A stretch of 21,083 bases of DNA from JAMOBE01 sp039908285 (GCA_039908285.1 JAMOBE010000064.1:1-21083), one strand, 5' to 3'. Counted from the first letter of the stretch, positions 1 through 7,499 are shown. A program made the numbers and translations. The notes: a model not told the origin generated them from the letters alone.

Positions 1-905
1 GAAGTCTGGCGCAGCATGTAATGCATGCCGCTGACCGCATTCATCGGCGTGCGGATTTCATGGCTCATGTTGGCCAGGAACTCCGACTTGGTCCGGTTGG
101 CCATCTCGGCATCCCGGCGGGCCTGGTCCAGGGCCTCGGTCTTTTCCTTGAGGGCGGTAACATCGTAGAACCAGGTCAGTACCGCGGGTTTGCCATCGAA
201 TTCCTGGCTCTGCATGGACACCGATACCCAGGCGCCGGTGCCGTCCCTCAGGCGCAGTTCCGCCTCCTCGTTGAGGACGGCTTCGCCACCGGCGACCCGG
301 TCCAGCCATCGCGGGTAGAGGCTGGAGTCGACAAAGCTGAAGCGGAACTCCGAAGAGGCATCATCCGTGTCCCGCTGGTGGAGCAACCGCCTGAAAAGCT
401 CATTGCCGGCCTGGAACCTGCCGTCGAGGTCGGTAATACCGAGGGGAATGGGGCTTGCCTGCATGACCTGGAGGAGGCTGAGCTTCGCCTCCTCGTAGAT
501 TCGCATCGCCCAGTCCGTGGTCTGGAACCACAGCCGCGCCGAAAGCGTCTCCAGGACCTTGCGCACGGCGGGTGTCACCTGCTGCAAGTCTTGCCGGAGA
601 ACCTTCCCCGGCAGCGGACGCAACACGGTCGGCACGGCGGCATAGGCCGTCGCCGTCCGTGGCTTGCCGGTGATCAGTCCCATTTCACCGAAGAGTTCAC
701 CCTCCTTGAGGCGGGCGACGACAACCTCGGTCTCCTCCGTCTTCTTGCGGATCTCGACGATGCCACTGTCCACGATGTAGCCGATATCGGCATCGTCACC
801 TTCCTTGAAGATGATCGTCCCGGCGTCGACCCGGATCAGCTCGCGCCGCTCGGCACCGGTCGGCTCGGCCGCGACGATCCCCCTGTCGGAAGAGTCGGTC
901 ACCAT
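1..905 (-). CDS. Sensor histidine kinase with cNMP-binding-like and PAS domains (partial, C-terminus outside window)
   Basis: I translated this by hand; 301 residues are visible and the gene runs off the left edge. Residues about 20-115 form a cyclic-nucleotide-binding (Crp-type) domain. The phosphate-binding cassette reads GELFGEMGLITGKPRTATA, with the Glu (E74) and Arg (R83) that contact the nucleotide phosphate in binding members. Residues about 140-255 look like a PAS/PAC sensor domain ending in WFYDVTALKEK. A short coiled coil leads into a HisKA H-box, FLANMSHEIRTPMNAV, with H282 as the phospho-acceptor. The ATPase domain, and any receiver domain, lie outside the window. No membrane segment is visible, so a cytoplasmic sensor is likely. 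The ATG at 905 is preceded by a GGGGGGAG ribosome site. The ligand is not known, and binding of cAMP or cGMP is inference from the family. The gene sits downstream of recJ, separated from it by the inserted island. Confidence 0.9.
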   Translation of the reverse strand, partial: MVTDSSDRGIVAAEPTGAERRELIRVDAGTIIFKEGDDADIGYIVDSGIVEIRKKTEETEVVVARLKEGELFGEMGLITGKPRTATAYAAVPTVLRPLPGKVLRQDLQQVTPAVRKVLETLSARLWFQTTDWAMRIYEEAKLSLLQVMQASPIPLGITDLDGRFQAGNELFRRLLHQRDTDDASSEFRFSFVDSSLYPRWLDRVAGGEAVLNEEAELRLRDGTGAWVSVSMQSQEFDGKPAVLTWFYDVTALKEKTEALDQARRDAEMANRTKSEFLANMSHEIRTPMNAVSGMHYMLRQT

Positions 906-944
906 GTCGTCTCCCCCCTGTCCCCAGCAACCCGCATGGCGGAG

Positions 945-972
945 AGTATCCTGATTTTCCCAATGTCGTCCA
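945..972 (-). promoter_or_regulatory. Candidate sigma70-type promoter of the histidine kinase gene
   Basis: On the minus strand TGGACG (972-967) and GATACT (950-945) are 16 bp apart, about 40 bp before the ATG at 905. Each box matches the consensus at 4 of 6 positions. The site lies on the kinase side of the island boundary, so the insertion at 1016 would leave it intact. Support is by eye only. Confidence 0.3.
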
Positions 973-1015
973 GGCATTGCCTATTTTGGAGCGAATGTCC
1001 GGCGATGATGATCAA

Positions 1016-1039
1016 TCTCAGCACAGGGCCGCATCCTCG
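1016..1039 (-). repeat. Distal 24-bp direct repeat of the recJ 3' end (att-like island boundary)
   Basis: These 24 bases are identical, in the same orientation, to 3291-3314, which spans the last codons and stop of recJ. Identity ends sharply on both sides. This copy lies outside any gene, only 23 bp after the stop codon of the nucleotidyltransferase gene. The simplest reading is site-specific integration of a cassette at the recJ 3' end, where one repeat rebuilds the recJ terminus and the other remains at the far junction. It could also be a duplicated target of another kind, but 24 bp is long for transposon target duplication. Confidence 0.85.
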
Positions 1040-1062
1040 GAACAGATGCCGTAATGAGACGA

Positions 1063-2103
1063 TCACAGCAAGAACCAGGACATGATTCGCGAACGCATGG
1101 CCGGCCTCATTTCCTCGATGATCGACATAATATCCTTATGTATAATGTCTGAACTGAACTTCATAACTGGAAACGGATTATTAATCGACATGTCGTAACG
1201 ACTGTCGTGCTCAACCTTCTTCAGGGCTTCACGTCTATCGTTATGTGCCATGAATTCAAGATACAGCGCGTAAGTTTCAAGGAGCTGTCCCAATGCAAGG
1301 GGTTGCTCATTGGAAAGAGCATCACTGAGTCGCTCCATGGGAGAACGATCGAACGAATCGAGAAGAGCGTCTTTAAAAAATTTATCTCCATGGGGGTGTG
1401 CGCTGGCAAGCGTCACCACCGTCATGATATTTGAAAAATACCAGAGCTTTCTGCTATGACGCAGCTTTATATTTCTCGTGCACCAGTCCTTATCCTTGTC
1501 ATCAACCTTTGCCTTGTATTCTACACAAAGGGTCTTGTAGTAGCGAGCTATGTCATTACAGAGCGAAAGCACATGCCGTCCACTTGTCCGATTTTGGCTG
1601 GCATAGGCGTCAAGAAGTGCACGACGAACATCTCTGATCGGCAGTTTTCCGCCAGCCGCTGCACTCTCCGTCAGGAGGAGGACGCGCTTGGTCAACCGGC
1701 TGCTCGTATCCTTATCCCCTCCGATGGACTCGCTTTCAACGAGTTCCTGAACTGACGTTGCCTTGGTCAGATCCTCTCCTTTGGACACGTTTACGTTGAG
1801 TTCTGTGCGCAACGCCTCGCGCAGTCCGGTGTCATGTTTCAAATATTGTTCAAGTCTCTGTTCATCAATGGCGACTGGAATCAAATCGAGATCGGAAGCT
1901 TCAAGAGCTTCCCGTCGCCCGACCGACCCAACGACCACAAAACACATCCCATCTCCACACACCCCATCTGCGGGTTCGCCATTGGCGAAAAGGTATGCGG
2001 ATATCGCAGACTCCGCATCTTTCATCAATTTATTGGAGAATTTATTTGCCCGCTCCAATATCTCATATTGGTGAGATTTTACACATCTTTCAATAGATTC
2101 CAT
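1063..2103 (-). CDS. GlnD/DUF294-like nucleotidyltransferase (346 aa), second gene of the recJ island
   Basis: The pol-beta-type nucleotidyltransferase signature is clear: G59-S60 followed by VGRREALEAS and then D71-L-D73, matching GS-x(n)-DhD. D71 and D73 are the expected metal ligands. After this domain (about 50-120), the protein is largely helical. A conserved-looking block RNIKLRHSRKLWYFSN sits near residues 210-225, resembling the C-terminal helical region of DUF294/GlnD-like nucleotidyltransferases. There is no signal peptide or membrane segment. The ATG at 2103 lies inside the 3' end of the HD gene (14-bp overlap) and has an AGGAG site 8-9 bp upstream, so the two are translationally coupled. 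Transfer of a nucleotide to a protein or small molecule is inferred from the fold; the substrate is unknown. It lacks the fused HD and ACT domains of true GlnD, but its partner supplies an HD domain separately. Confidence 0.8.
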   Translation of the reverse strand: MESIERCVKSHQYEILERANKFSNKLMKDAESAISAYLFANGEPADGVCGDGMCFVVVGSVGRREALEASDLDLIPVAIDEQRLEQYLKHDTGLREALRTELNVNVSKGEDLTKATSVQELVESESIGGDKDTSSRLTKRVLLLTESAAAGGKLPIRDVRRALLDAYASQNRTSGRHVLSLCNDIARYYKTLCVEYKAKVDDKDKDWCTRNIKLRHSRKLWYFSNIMTVVTLASAHPHGDKFFKDALLDSFDRSPMERLSDALSNEQPLALGQLLETYALYLEFMAHNDRREALKKVEHDSRYDMSINNPFPVMKFSSDIIHKDIMSIIEEMRPAMRSRIMSWFLL

Positions 2104-3115
2104 CTATTGCTTCTCCTGACAAATGTCCGCTCGCGATCTTTCGAATAAAGACGGACGACAATTCATCAATGGGAAACCGTGGCTTAAATTCCCTGCGTCC
2201 TTTATAAGTATCGGCAATAAAATATGACAGAGGTTCTTTGTAACGTTGAATCCCCCTTGGTTTCACGGGTACGGAATCAACAACCCGTCGAACGACATCA
2301 TCCTCTGACAGTTCCAGCGTCTCTCTGAGCGGGATTCTGGCAAATTCATCTTGTATCGTCCGAGACCAGATCGATTCGAACTCCATTGTTCTTTGTGCGT
2401 TTATATATTTCGAATAGATTTCAGATTTTCCTCTCCAGAAATCCCTAAAAGGACGATAAAAATCTCTTCCGATGACGACCCCAGAAATCAGGTCCCGCTC
2501 AAACGCACCAACGAAATCCATCGGTTCTGGTATTTTAATATTAAAAACCCTGCCACTGCGGTATATGCCATCCAACGTATCAGGCGTGACAGCCGAATGT
2601 ATGAGTTTGTGAATGACAGTCAGCTCCTGACTGAATCCGGTCTCATTCCTATCGTAGAGAGCGATCAATGTGCCGTGGTCCAGTGCGGACGCCTTGATGT
2701 GCGGGTACAATGACACCGCTTTCGAAAGGCGGTTTGAGCCGCGGATCATCATGGCCCTCAGATCCCGAGCGCTGGTTTCGGTAGAACGGGAGAAACCCGC
2801 CTCCCCTGTATGCGAAAGCGGCCACGTTGCGATGTCGTGGAGCAATCCCCACATCACGGCGTAGCTAATGGACGTTTCCGACAAGCGAAGATTTGCACAA
2901 ATCCGACCCGCCAACACTGCGACCGACAAACTATGGTGTGCACGAGTTTGATCGCTTGTGTTGAGAGGAGTCTTATATTTTATCGGAAATCCCGCAAGTT
3001 CTCTGTAACGTGGAGAAAGTACACCGAGGAATGTTATCTGCTTCAGACGCGAAAAGGCTCCCGACTCCATCACAGGGCTAGCCACCTGTCGGAACAGTTC
3101 CGTACTCAGGTCCAT
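2090..3115 (-). CDS. HD-domain phosphohydrolase-like protein (341 aa), first gene of the recJ island
   Basis: With the ATG at 3115, the N-terminal half resembles the SAMHD1/YdhJ-like HD superfamily. FSRLKQITFLG is followed by TRAHHSLSVAVLAGRI (metal ligand H61), then WGLLHDIATWPLSHTGE (H93-D94, H102). PDTLDGIY near residues 178-185 may supply the last Asp ligand. In SAMHD1-type dNTPases the HD is followed by GHGPFSH; here it is ATWPLSH, so the first of those histidines is Thr while the second is kept. The C-terminal half (about 190-341) has no domain I recognise. Hydrolysis of a nucleotide or phosphoester is inference. An upstream in-frame ATG at 3181 would add 22 residues. I prefer 3115 because AAGGGA lies upstream and the family-like sequence starts there. 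The gene is coupled by overlap to the nucleotidyltransferase. Confidence 0.8.
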   Translation of the reverse strand: MDLSTELFRQVASPVMESGAFSRLKQITFLGVLSPRYRELAGFPIKYKTPLNTSDQTRAHHSLSVAVLAGRICANLRLSETSISYAVMWGLLHDIATWPLSHTGEAGFSRSTETSARDLRAMMIRGSNRLSKAVSLYPHIKASALDHGTLIALYDRNETGFSQELTVIHKLIHSAVTPDTLDGIYRSGRVFNIKIPEPMDFVGAFERDLISGVVIGRDFYRPFRDFWRGKSEIYSKYINAQRTMEFESIWSRTIQDEFARIPLRETLELSEDDVVRRVVDSVPVKPRGIQRYKEPLSYFIADTYKGRREFKPRFPIDELSSVFIRKIASGHLSGEAIDGIY

Positions 3116-3193
3116 TCCCGAGCGTCCCTTGTGCTGCCGCATACAACGTCCAAACCCCGTGAGCCACGACGCGCGGCACACAGAGAATCCCCG

Positions 3194-3221
3194 ATTGTAC
3201 GGCCTGTTGCTGGCAACTCAA
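3194..3221 (-). promoter_or_regulatory. Candidate sigma70-type promoter of the island operon
   Basis: The minus strand shows TTGAGT (3221-3216), a 16-bp spacer and TACAAT (3199-3194), close to consensus at both boxes. Transcription would start near 3187, leaving a leader of about 70 nt before the ATG at 3115. It lies inside the 24-bp repeats, so the cassette carries its own promoter. Confidence 0.5.
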
Positions 3222-3290
3222 AGCCTCATCTTTGAAGCAATCAGAATGGGCAATCGGGCACATCCTGGCGAATCGCGAGATGGCTCAACC

Positions 3291-3314
3291 TCTCAGCACA
3301 GGGCCGCATCCTCG
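3291..3314 (-). repeat. Proximal 24-bp direct repeat: recJ 3' end
   Basis: This copy contains the last recJ codons (ending ...DAALC and TGA at 3293-3295) plus two bases. It matches 1016-1039 exactly. Placement over the end of a conserved gene, with the gene left intact, is typical of integrase attachment sites. Confidence 0.85.
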
Positions 3315-5083
3315 ACGATGAGCTGGATGTCGGTGCGGCCCTGCCAGGTGTCGAGGCGGAGGGTGCCGGCGACGTGCATGGCGCGGCCGCCGCAGGTCAG
3401 CAGCGCCTGGCCCAGGTCGGAGTCGGCGCAACGGAAGGCGATGGCCTTGAGCCGTCGCCCGCTGGCTCCCACCAGGACGCAGCGCACGTGGCCCATGCCC
3501 ACCACGTCGGCCCGGACCACCCGCACGTTGGCGATGGCGAAGCGGGGCTCGGGGTTGCCGGAGCCGAAGGGGCCGAGGCCGCGCATGATCTCCACCAGAT
3601 CGGTGCTGGCCGCCCCGGCATCGAGGGCGCCGTCGAGACACAGGGGCGGCACCACGCCCTCGGGCGGGACCTGGGCCGCGAGGCGCGCGGTCAGGAAGGC
3701 ACGGAAGTCGGCGAGGCGTCTGGTCTCCACGGTGAAGCCCGCCGCCATGGCGTGGCCGCCGCCGTGCTCGATCAGGCCCGCCTGCCGCGCCGCCAGCACC
3801 GCCATGCCGAGGTCGATGCCCGGCACCGAGCGGCCGGAGCCCTTGGCCACCGCGCCGTCCACCCCGACCACGCAGGTGGGACGGTTGTAGCGCTCCTTGA
3901 GCCGGCCGGCGACGATGCCGAGCACCCCGGGATGCCAGCCGTCCCCCACCACGAACACCAGCGCTCCCTGGTCGCCGCTGCGCCCCTCCACCTGCTCCAT
4001 GGCCTCCAGCAGGACCGCGGCCTCGATCTCCTGCCGCTCGCCGTTGAAGCCGTCGAGGGCCCGGGCCAGCGCCTCCGCCTCGGTGGGATCGGCGGTGGAC
4101 AGGAGCCTCGCCCCGAGATCGGCCCGCCCCACCCGGCCGCCGGCGTTGACCCGCGGTCCCATCAGGAACCCGAGGTGCCAGGCGTCGGGGCGCTCCTGCA
4201 GGCCCACCACCTCGCCCAGGACCTTGAGGCCCACGTTGCCGCGGCGGGCGAGCACCTTGAGTCCCTGGGTCACCAGCGCCCGGTTGACGCCCTTGAGCGG
4301 CACCATGTCGCATACGGTCCCAAGGGCCACCAGGTCGAGCCATTGCAGAGGATCGGGCTGGGTGCGGCCGCTGCCGAGGGCGAACCAGCCGGCCTCGCGC
4401 AGCACGCGGTTGACCGCGACGGTCACCAGGAACACCACCCCCACCGCCGCCATGTGGCCGTGCGGGCTGGCATCGTCGAGGCGGTTGGGGTTGACCACCG
4501 CCACCGCCTCCGGCAGCAGGGTCTCGGCCTTGTGGTGGTCCACCACCACGACGTCGAGCCCCTGCCGGGCCGCCGCCTCCAGCGGGGCGAAGGCCGAGAC
4601 GCCGCAGTCCACCGTCACCACCACCGAGGCACCCTCGTCCCTCAGGTGAAGCAGGGCGGCGGTGTTGGGCCCATAGCCCTCCAGCAGCCGATCGGGGACA
4701 TAGATGCGGGCCCGGCCGCCCACCGCCTCGATGAACCGCACCATCAGCGCCGTCGAGGTCGCTCCGTCCACGTCGTAGTCGCCGAACACGGCGACGGTCT
4801 CCCCGGCCATCACCGCCGCCGCCAGCCGCTCCGCCGCCCGATCCATGTCCAGAAGGTGGGAGGGATCGGGAAGCAGGTCGCGGAGCGTCGGATTGAGAAA
4901 GCCCTCCGCCTCCTCGATGCCGATGCCGCGCCCGGCCAGGATGCGGCCCACCAGATCGGGCACCCCGAGCCGCTGACACAGGGCGAGGGCGGTGCGGTCG
5001 TCGGCACCGGCCACCGACCAGCGGCGCCCGGAGAGCGACCGGGAGACGCCGAGAAAGTCCTCAGGCGGCAGGGGAGTATCCAC
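3293..5083 (-). CDS. recJ: Single-stranded-DNA-specific exonuclease RecJ (596 aa)
   Basis: RecJ degrades single-stranded DNA 5' to 3' in recombination and mismatch repair. All DHH-family motifs are present: GDYDVDGATS (D102, D104, D106), VTVDCG (D159), VVDHHKAE (D182-H183-H184) and ALGTVCDMVPL. The DHHA1 domain has GGGHAMAAGFTV, and a C-terminal OB-like region ends near the stop. Length is normal for the family. It starts with GTG at 5083, two bases after the glpX stop. FLGVSRSLSGRRW just inside is a typical alphaproteobacterial N-terminus, so I keep this start. It is the last gene of the alaC-hom-glpX-recJ unit. The 3' end is the insertion site of the island; the reading frame appears complete and conserved to its end. 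Confidence 0.97.
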   Translation of the reverse strand: MDTPLPPEDFLGVSRSLSGRRWSVAGADDRTALALCQRLGVPDLVGRILAGRGIGIEEAEGFLNPTLRDLLPDPSHLLDMDRAAERLAAAVMAGETVAVFGDYDVDGATSTALMVRFIEAVGGRARIYVPDRLLEGYGPNTAALLHLRDEGASVVVTVDCGVSAFAPLEAAARQGLDVVVVDHHKAETLLPEAVAVVNPNRLDDASPHGHMAAVGVVFLVTVAVNRVLREAGWFALGSGRTQPDPLQWLDLVALGTVCDMVPLKGVNRALVTQGLKVLARRGNVGLKVLGEVVGLQERPDAWHLGFLMGPRVNAGGRVGRADLGARLLSTADPTEAEALARALDGFNGERQEIEAAVLLEAMEQVEGRSGDQGALVFVVGDGWHPGVLGIVAGRLKERYNRPTCVVGVDGAVAKGSGRSVPGIDLGMAVLAARQAGLIEHGGGHAMAAGFTVETRRLADFRAFLTARLAAQVPPEGVVPPLCLDGALDAGAASTDLVEIMRGLGPFGSGNPEPRFAIANVRVVRADVVGMGHVRCVLVGASGRRLKAIAFRCADSDLGQALLTCGGRAMHVAGTLRLDTWQGRTDIQLIVEDAALC

Positions 5084-5085
5084 GA

Positions 5086-6156
5086 TCAGCGGCCGGACAT
5101 GTCGTCGCCGGACATGTCGTCGCCGGGCATGTCGTCGGGAGTCTTCCGGGTGAAGTCATGCCGCGACTGGATGTGCCGCACCGTTCCCGACTTCGAGCGC
5201 ATGACGATGGAGCTGGTCACCGCCCCGCCGGGATAGCGCCGCACGCCGCGCAGGGTGGCGCTGTCGGTGACACCGGTCGCCGCGAACATCAGGTCCCCCT
5301 GGGCCAGGTCCCGCAGCCCGTACTTGCGGTTCAGATCCTGAATGCCCATGCGGTTGGCCGCCGCCCGCTCCTGCTCGTTGGCGAACAAGAGCCGGCCCTG
5401 CATCTGGCCGCCGACGCAACGCAGTGCCGCCGCCGCCAGCACGCCCTCGAAGGCGCCGCCGCGGCCGATGTAGATGTCGATGCCGCTTTCCGGGTCGCAG
5501 GTGGCGATGCCCCCGGCCAGGTCGCCGTCCAGGATCAGCATGATGCGGGCCCCGGCCTCGCGCACCCGGGCGATCAGTTCCTCGTGGCGGGGGCGATCGA
5601 GGATGCACACCAGCAGGTCCTCCACCTGGGCGTTGCGGGCCCGGGCCAGGTTGCGCAGGTTGTCGCACGGCCGCTCGTCCAGGTCCACCACGCCCTCCGG
5701 CAGTCCCGGGCCGACGATGATCTTGTCCATGTACACCGGCGGCGTGTTGAGGAACCCCCCGGCCTCGGCCATGGCGATCACGGCCAGGGCATTGGCCCCG
5801 CCCTTGGCGGTGATGGTGTTGCCCTCCAGGGGGTCGATGGCGATGTCGATCTTCGGCCCGTCGCCGGTGCCAACCGTCTCGCCCACGTAGAGCATGGGAG
5901 CGACGTCGCGCTCGCCCTCGCCGATGACCACGGTCCCCCGGATGGCGAGAGCGTCCAGCGCCCGCCGGGCGGCGCCGACGGCGGCACAGTCCGCTGCCCG
6001 GTCATCCCCCCGCCCCATCAGCCGCGACGCCGCCAGGGCCGCCGCCTCGGTGACCCGCACGCCCTCCAGCGCCAGATTGCGGTCGATCTCGGTTCCCCGC
6101 GCGACCCCGGTTTCACGCACCCCCCCGGTTTCACGCACGACGCGTCTCTCGGACAT
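5086..6156 (-). CDS. glpX: Class II fructose-1,6-bisphosphatase GlpX (356 aa)
   Basis: This enzyme hydrolyses fructose-1,6-bisphosphate in gluconeogenesis (or sedoheptulose-bisphosphate in related family members). The motifs are VVIGEGERDVAPMLYVGE (about 77-93), IDPLEGNTITAKGGANALAV (about 107-126) and YMDKIIVGPG. The usual DPxEGT motif reads DPLEGN here (N113), an unusual change at a residue considered important for catalysis in characterised GlpX proteins. Residues 8-20 contain a small RETG repeat, and the C-terminus ends in a DDMSG repeat. The ATG at 6156 has AGGGAGG just upstream; longer in-frame extensions run through the hom gene and are not real. It sits 50 bp after hom and 2 bp before recJ. 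Confidence 0.95.
   Translation of the reverse strand: MSERRVVRETGGVRETGVARGTEIDRNLALEGVRVTEAAALAASRLMGRGDDRAADCAAVGAARRALDALAIRGTVVIGEGERDVAPMLYVGETVGTGDGPKIDIAIDPLEGNTITAKGGANALAVIAMAEAGGFLNTPPVYMDKIIVGPGLPEGVVDLDERPCDNLRNLARARNAQVEDLLVCILDRPRHEELIARVREAGARIMLILDGDLAGGIATCDPESGIDIYIGRGGAFEGVLAAAALRCVGGQMQGRLLFANEQERAAANRMGIQDLNRKYGLRDLAQGDLMFAATGVTDSATLRGVRRYPGGAVTSSIVMRSKSGTVRHIQSRHDFTRKTPDDMPGDDMSGDDMSGR
5093..5137. repeat. Three 15-bp tandem repeats at the 3' end of glpX
   Basis: The unit ccggacatgtcgtcg occurs at 5093-5107 and 5108-5122, and once more at 5123-5137 with a single mismatch. The unit length is a multiple of three, so it encodes a repeated DDMSG/DDMPG acidic tail on GlpX, and gain or loss of a unit keeps the frame. 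Confidence 0.9.
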
Positions 6157-6206
6157 GGCAGCCTCCCTGTTCCGTCCCCCGGTGGCCAGCCAGAGCCCCC
6201 GTGGAG

Positions 6207-7499
6207 CTACAGCGTCTCGATGCGGACCAGCCTCGGCGGCTCGACCACCGCGCCAATCCCGCCGATCCGGTCCAGTGCCCGCTTCATCGCCGCTTCCCCG
6301 GTCTCGTGCAGGGTCATGACCACCGGCACCGTCTCCCCGGGATTGCGGCTGCGCTGCAGAACCGACTCCATCGACACCTGCTCGTCGCGGAGGGCGGCGG
6401 CGATGTCGGCGAAAACCCCGGGACGATCGACGACCATCAGGCGCACGTAGAACGCCCCACGATGCTCGGCGATGGGCGACACCGGGGCGGCGCTCATCGA
6501 TCCGGTGGGGATCCCGAAAGGCGGACCGATGCGGTTCCTGGCGATGTCCATGAGGTCGGCGACCACCGCCGACGCCGTCGGTCCGGCACCGGCGCCCCGC
6601 CCCTCGTAGACCGAGCGGCCGACGAAGTCGCCCTCGGCGACCACGGCGTTGAACACGCCGTCGACACGGGCGATGGCGGCGGACAGCGGCACCATGCACG
6701 GGTGCACCCGCTGCTCGATGCCATGGGCGGTGCGGCTCGCCATGCCGAGAAGCTTGATGCGGTACCCGAGCTGCTCGGCGTAGGCGATGTCGAGGGCGGT
6801 GATGTGGCGGATGCCCTCGACATAGACCGCGCGGAAGTCCACCGGCGTGCCGAAGGCCAGGCTGGTCAGGATGGTCAGCTTGTGGGCGGCGTCGATGCCG
6901 TCGATGTCGAAGCTGGGATCGGCCTCGGCGTAGCCCAGCGCCTGAGCCTCATTCAGCACGTCGGCGAAATCGCGGCCGGTCTCGCGCATGGTGGTCAGGA
7001 TGTAGTTGCAGGTGCCGTTGAGGATGCCGTAGACGCGGCCGATCCGGTTGCCCGCCAGCCCCTCGCGCAGGGCCTTGATGATGGGGATGCCCCCGGCCAC
7101 CGCCGCTTCGTAGGCCAGGGCGACGCCGGCCTTCTCCGCCGCGGCGGCGAGCGTCGCGCCGTGGTGGGCGAGCAGTGCCTTGTTGGCGGTGACGACGTGG
7201 CGGCCCTTTGCGAAGGCCGCCTCGCACATGGCCCTGGCCGGGCCGTCGGCGCCGCCGATCAGCTCCAGCACCACGTCGGCGTCGGCCTCGGCGGCCATGC
7301 GCACCGGGTCGTCCCACCACGTCGCCTCGCCAAGGGAGACGCCACGGTCTCGATGCCGGTCGCGGGCCGCCACGGCGGTGACGACCATCGGCCGGCCGCA
7401 CCGCGCGGCGATCAGGTCGCCGTTGGCGGCGAGCAGTCCCAGGGTCCCGGCACCGACGGTGCCCAGTCCCGCCACGGCGATTTTCAGAGGCTTGGTCAC
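6207..7499 (-). CDS. hom: Homoserine dehydrogenase with C-terminal ACT domain (430 aa)
   Basis: Hom reduces aspartate-semialdehyde to homoserine for threonine and methionine synthesis. The N-terminal Rossmann motif AVAGLGTVGAGTL, the substrate-domain signature YGILNGTCNYILTTM and the block YAEADPSFDIDGIDAAHKL are all present. A C-terminal ACT domain (about 345-425, starting FYVRLMVVDRPGVFADIA) is the usual site of feedback control by threonine. The start is GTG at 7499, overlapping the alaC stop by 4 bp (GTGA), so translation is coupled. Upstream extension in this frame runs antiframe through alaC and is not coding. Length is normal for the family. Confidence 0.96.
   Translation of the reverse strand: MTKPLKIAVAGLGTVGAGTLGLLAANGDLIAARCGRPMVVTAVAARDRHRDRGVSLGEATWWDDPVRMAAEADADVVLELIGGADGPARAMCEAAFAKGRHVVTANKALLAHHGATLAAAAEKAGVALAYEAAVAGGIPIIKALREGLAGNRIGRVYGILNGTCNYILTTMRETGRDFADVLNEAQALGYAEADPSFDIDGIDAAHKLTILTSLAFGTPVDFRAVYVEGIRHITALDIAYAEQLGYRIKLLGMASRTAHGIEQRVHPCMVPLSAAIARVDGVFNAVVAEGDFVGRSVYEGRGAGAGPTASAVVADLMDIARNRIGPPFGIPTGSMSAAPVSPIAEHRGAFYVRLMVVDRPGVFADIAAALRDEQVSMESVLQRSRNPGETVPVVMTLHETGEAAMKRALDRIGGIGAVVEPPRLVRIETL

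Larger units (their letters stand above)
1016..3314. mobile_element. Compact two-gene genomic island inserted at the 3' end of recJ
   Basis: The island is bounded by the 24-bp direct repeats at 1016-1039 and 3291-3314. Its content is a promoter region (about 175 bp), two overlapping minus-strand genes (HD-domain protein, nucleotidyltransferase) and 23 bp of trailing DNA. By eye its base composition is much richer in A+T than the flanking recJ and other core genes, with stretches such as 2400-2470 that are strongly A+T biased. No integrase, transposase or terminal inverted repeat is present, so if it moves it must be mobilised in trans, or its recombinase has been lost. Removing one repeat plus the cassette would leave recJ followed by about 110 bp and then the histidine kinase, all on the same strand. 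Confidence 0.75.

Noticed and set aside
1207..2148. Several plus-strand frames of 68-104 residues inside the island
   Set aside because: They lie opposite the nucleotidyltransferase gene, overlap each other in different frames, and lack ribosome sites and motifs.
3374..5236. Long open frame on the plus strand opposite recJ, and a similar one at 5158-6450 opposite glpX
   Set aside because: These are antisense frames kept open by high GC. They are rich in His/Gln/Gly/Ala, have no family motif, and the opposite strand has clear enzymes.
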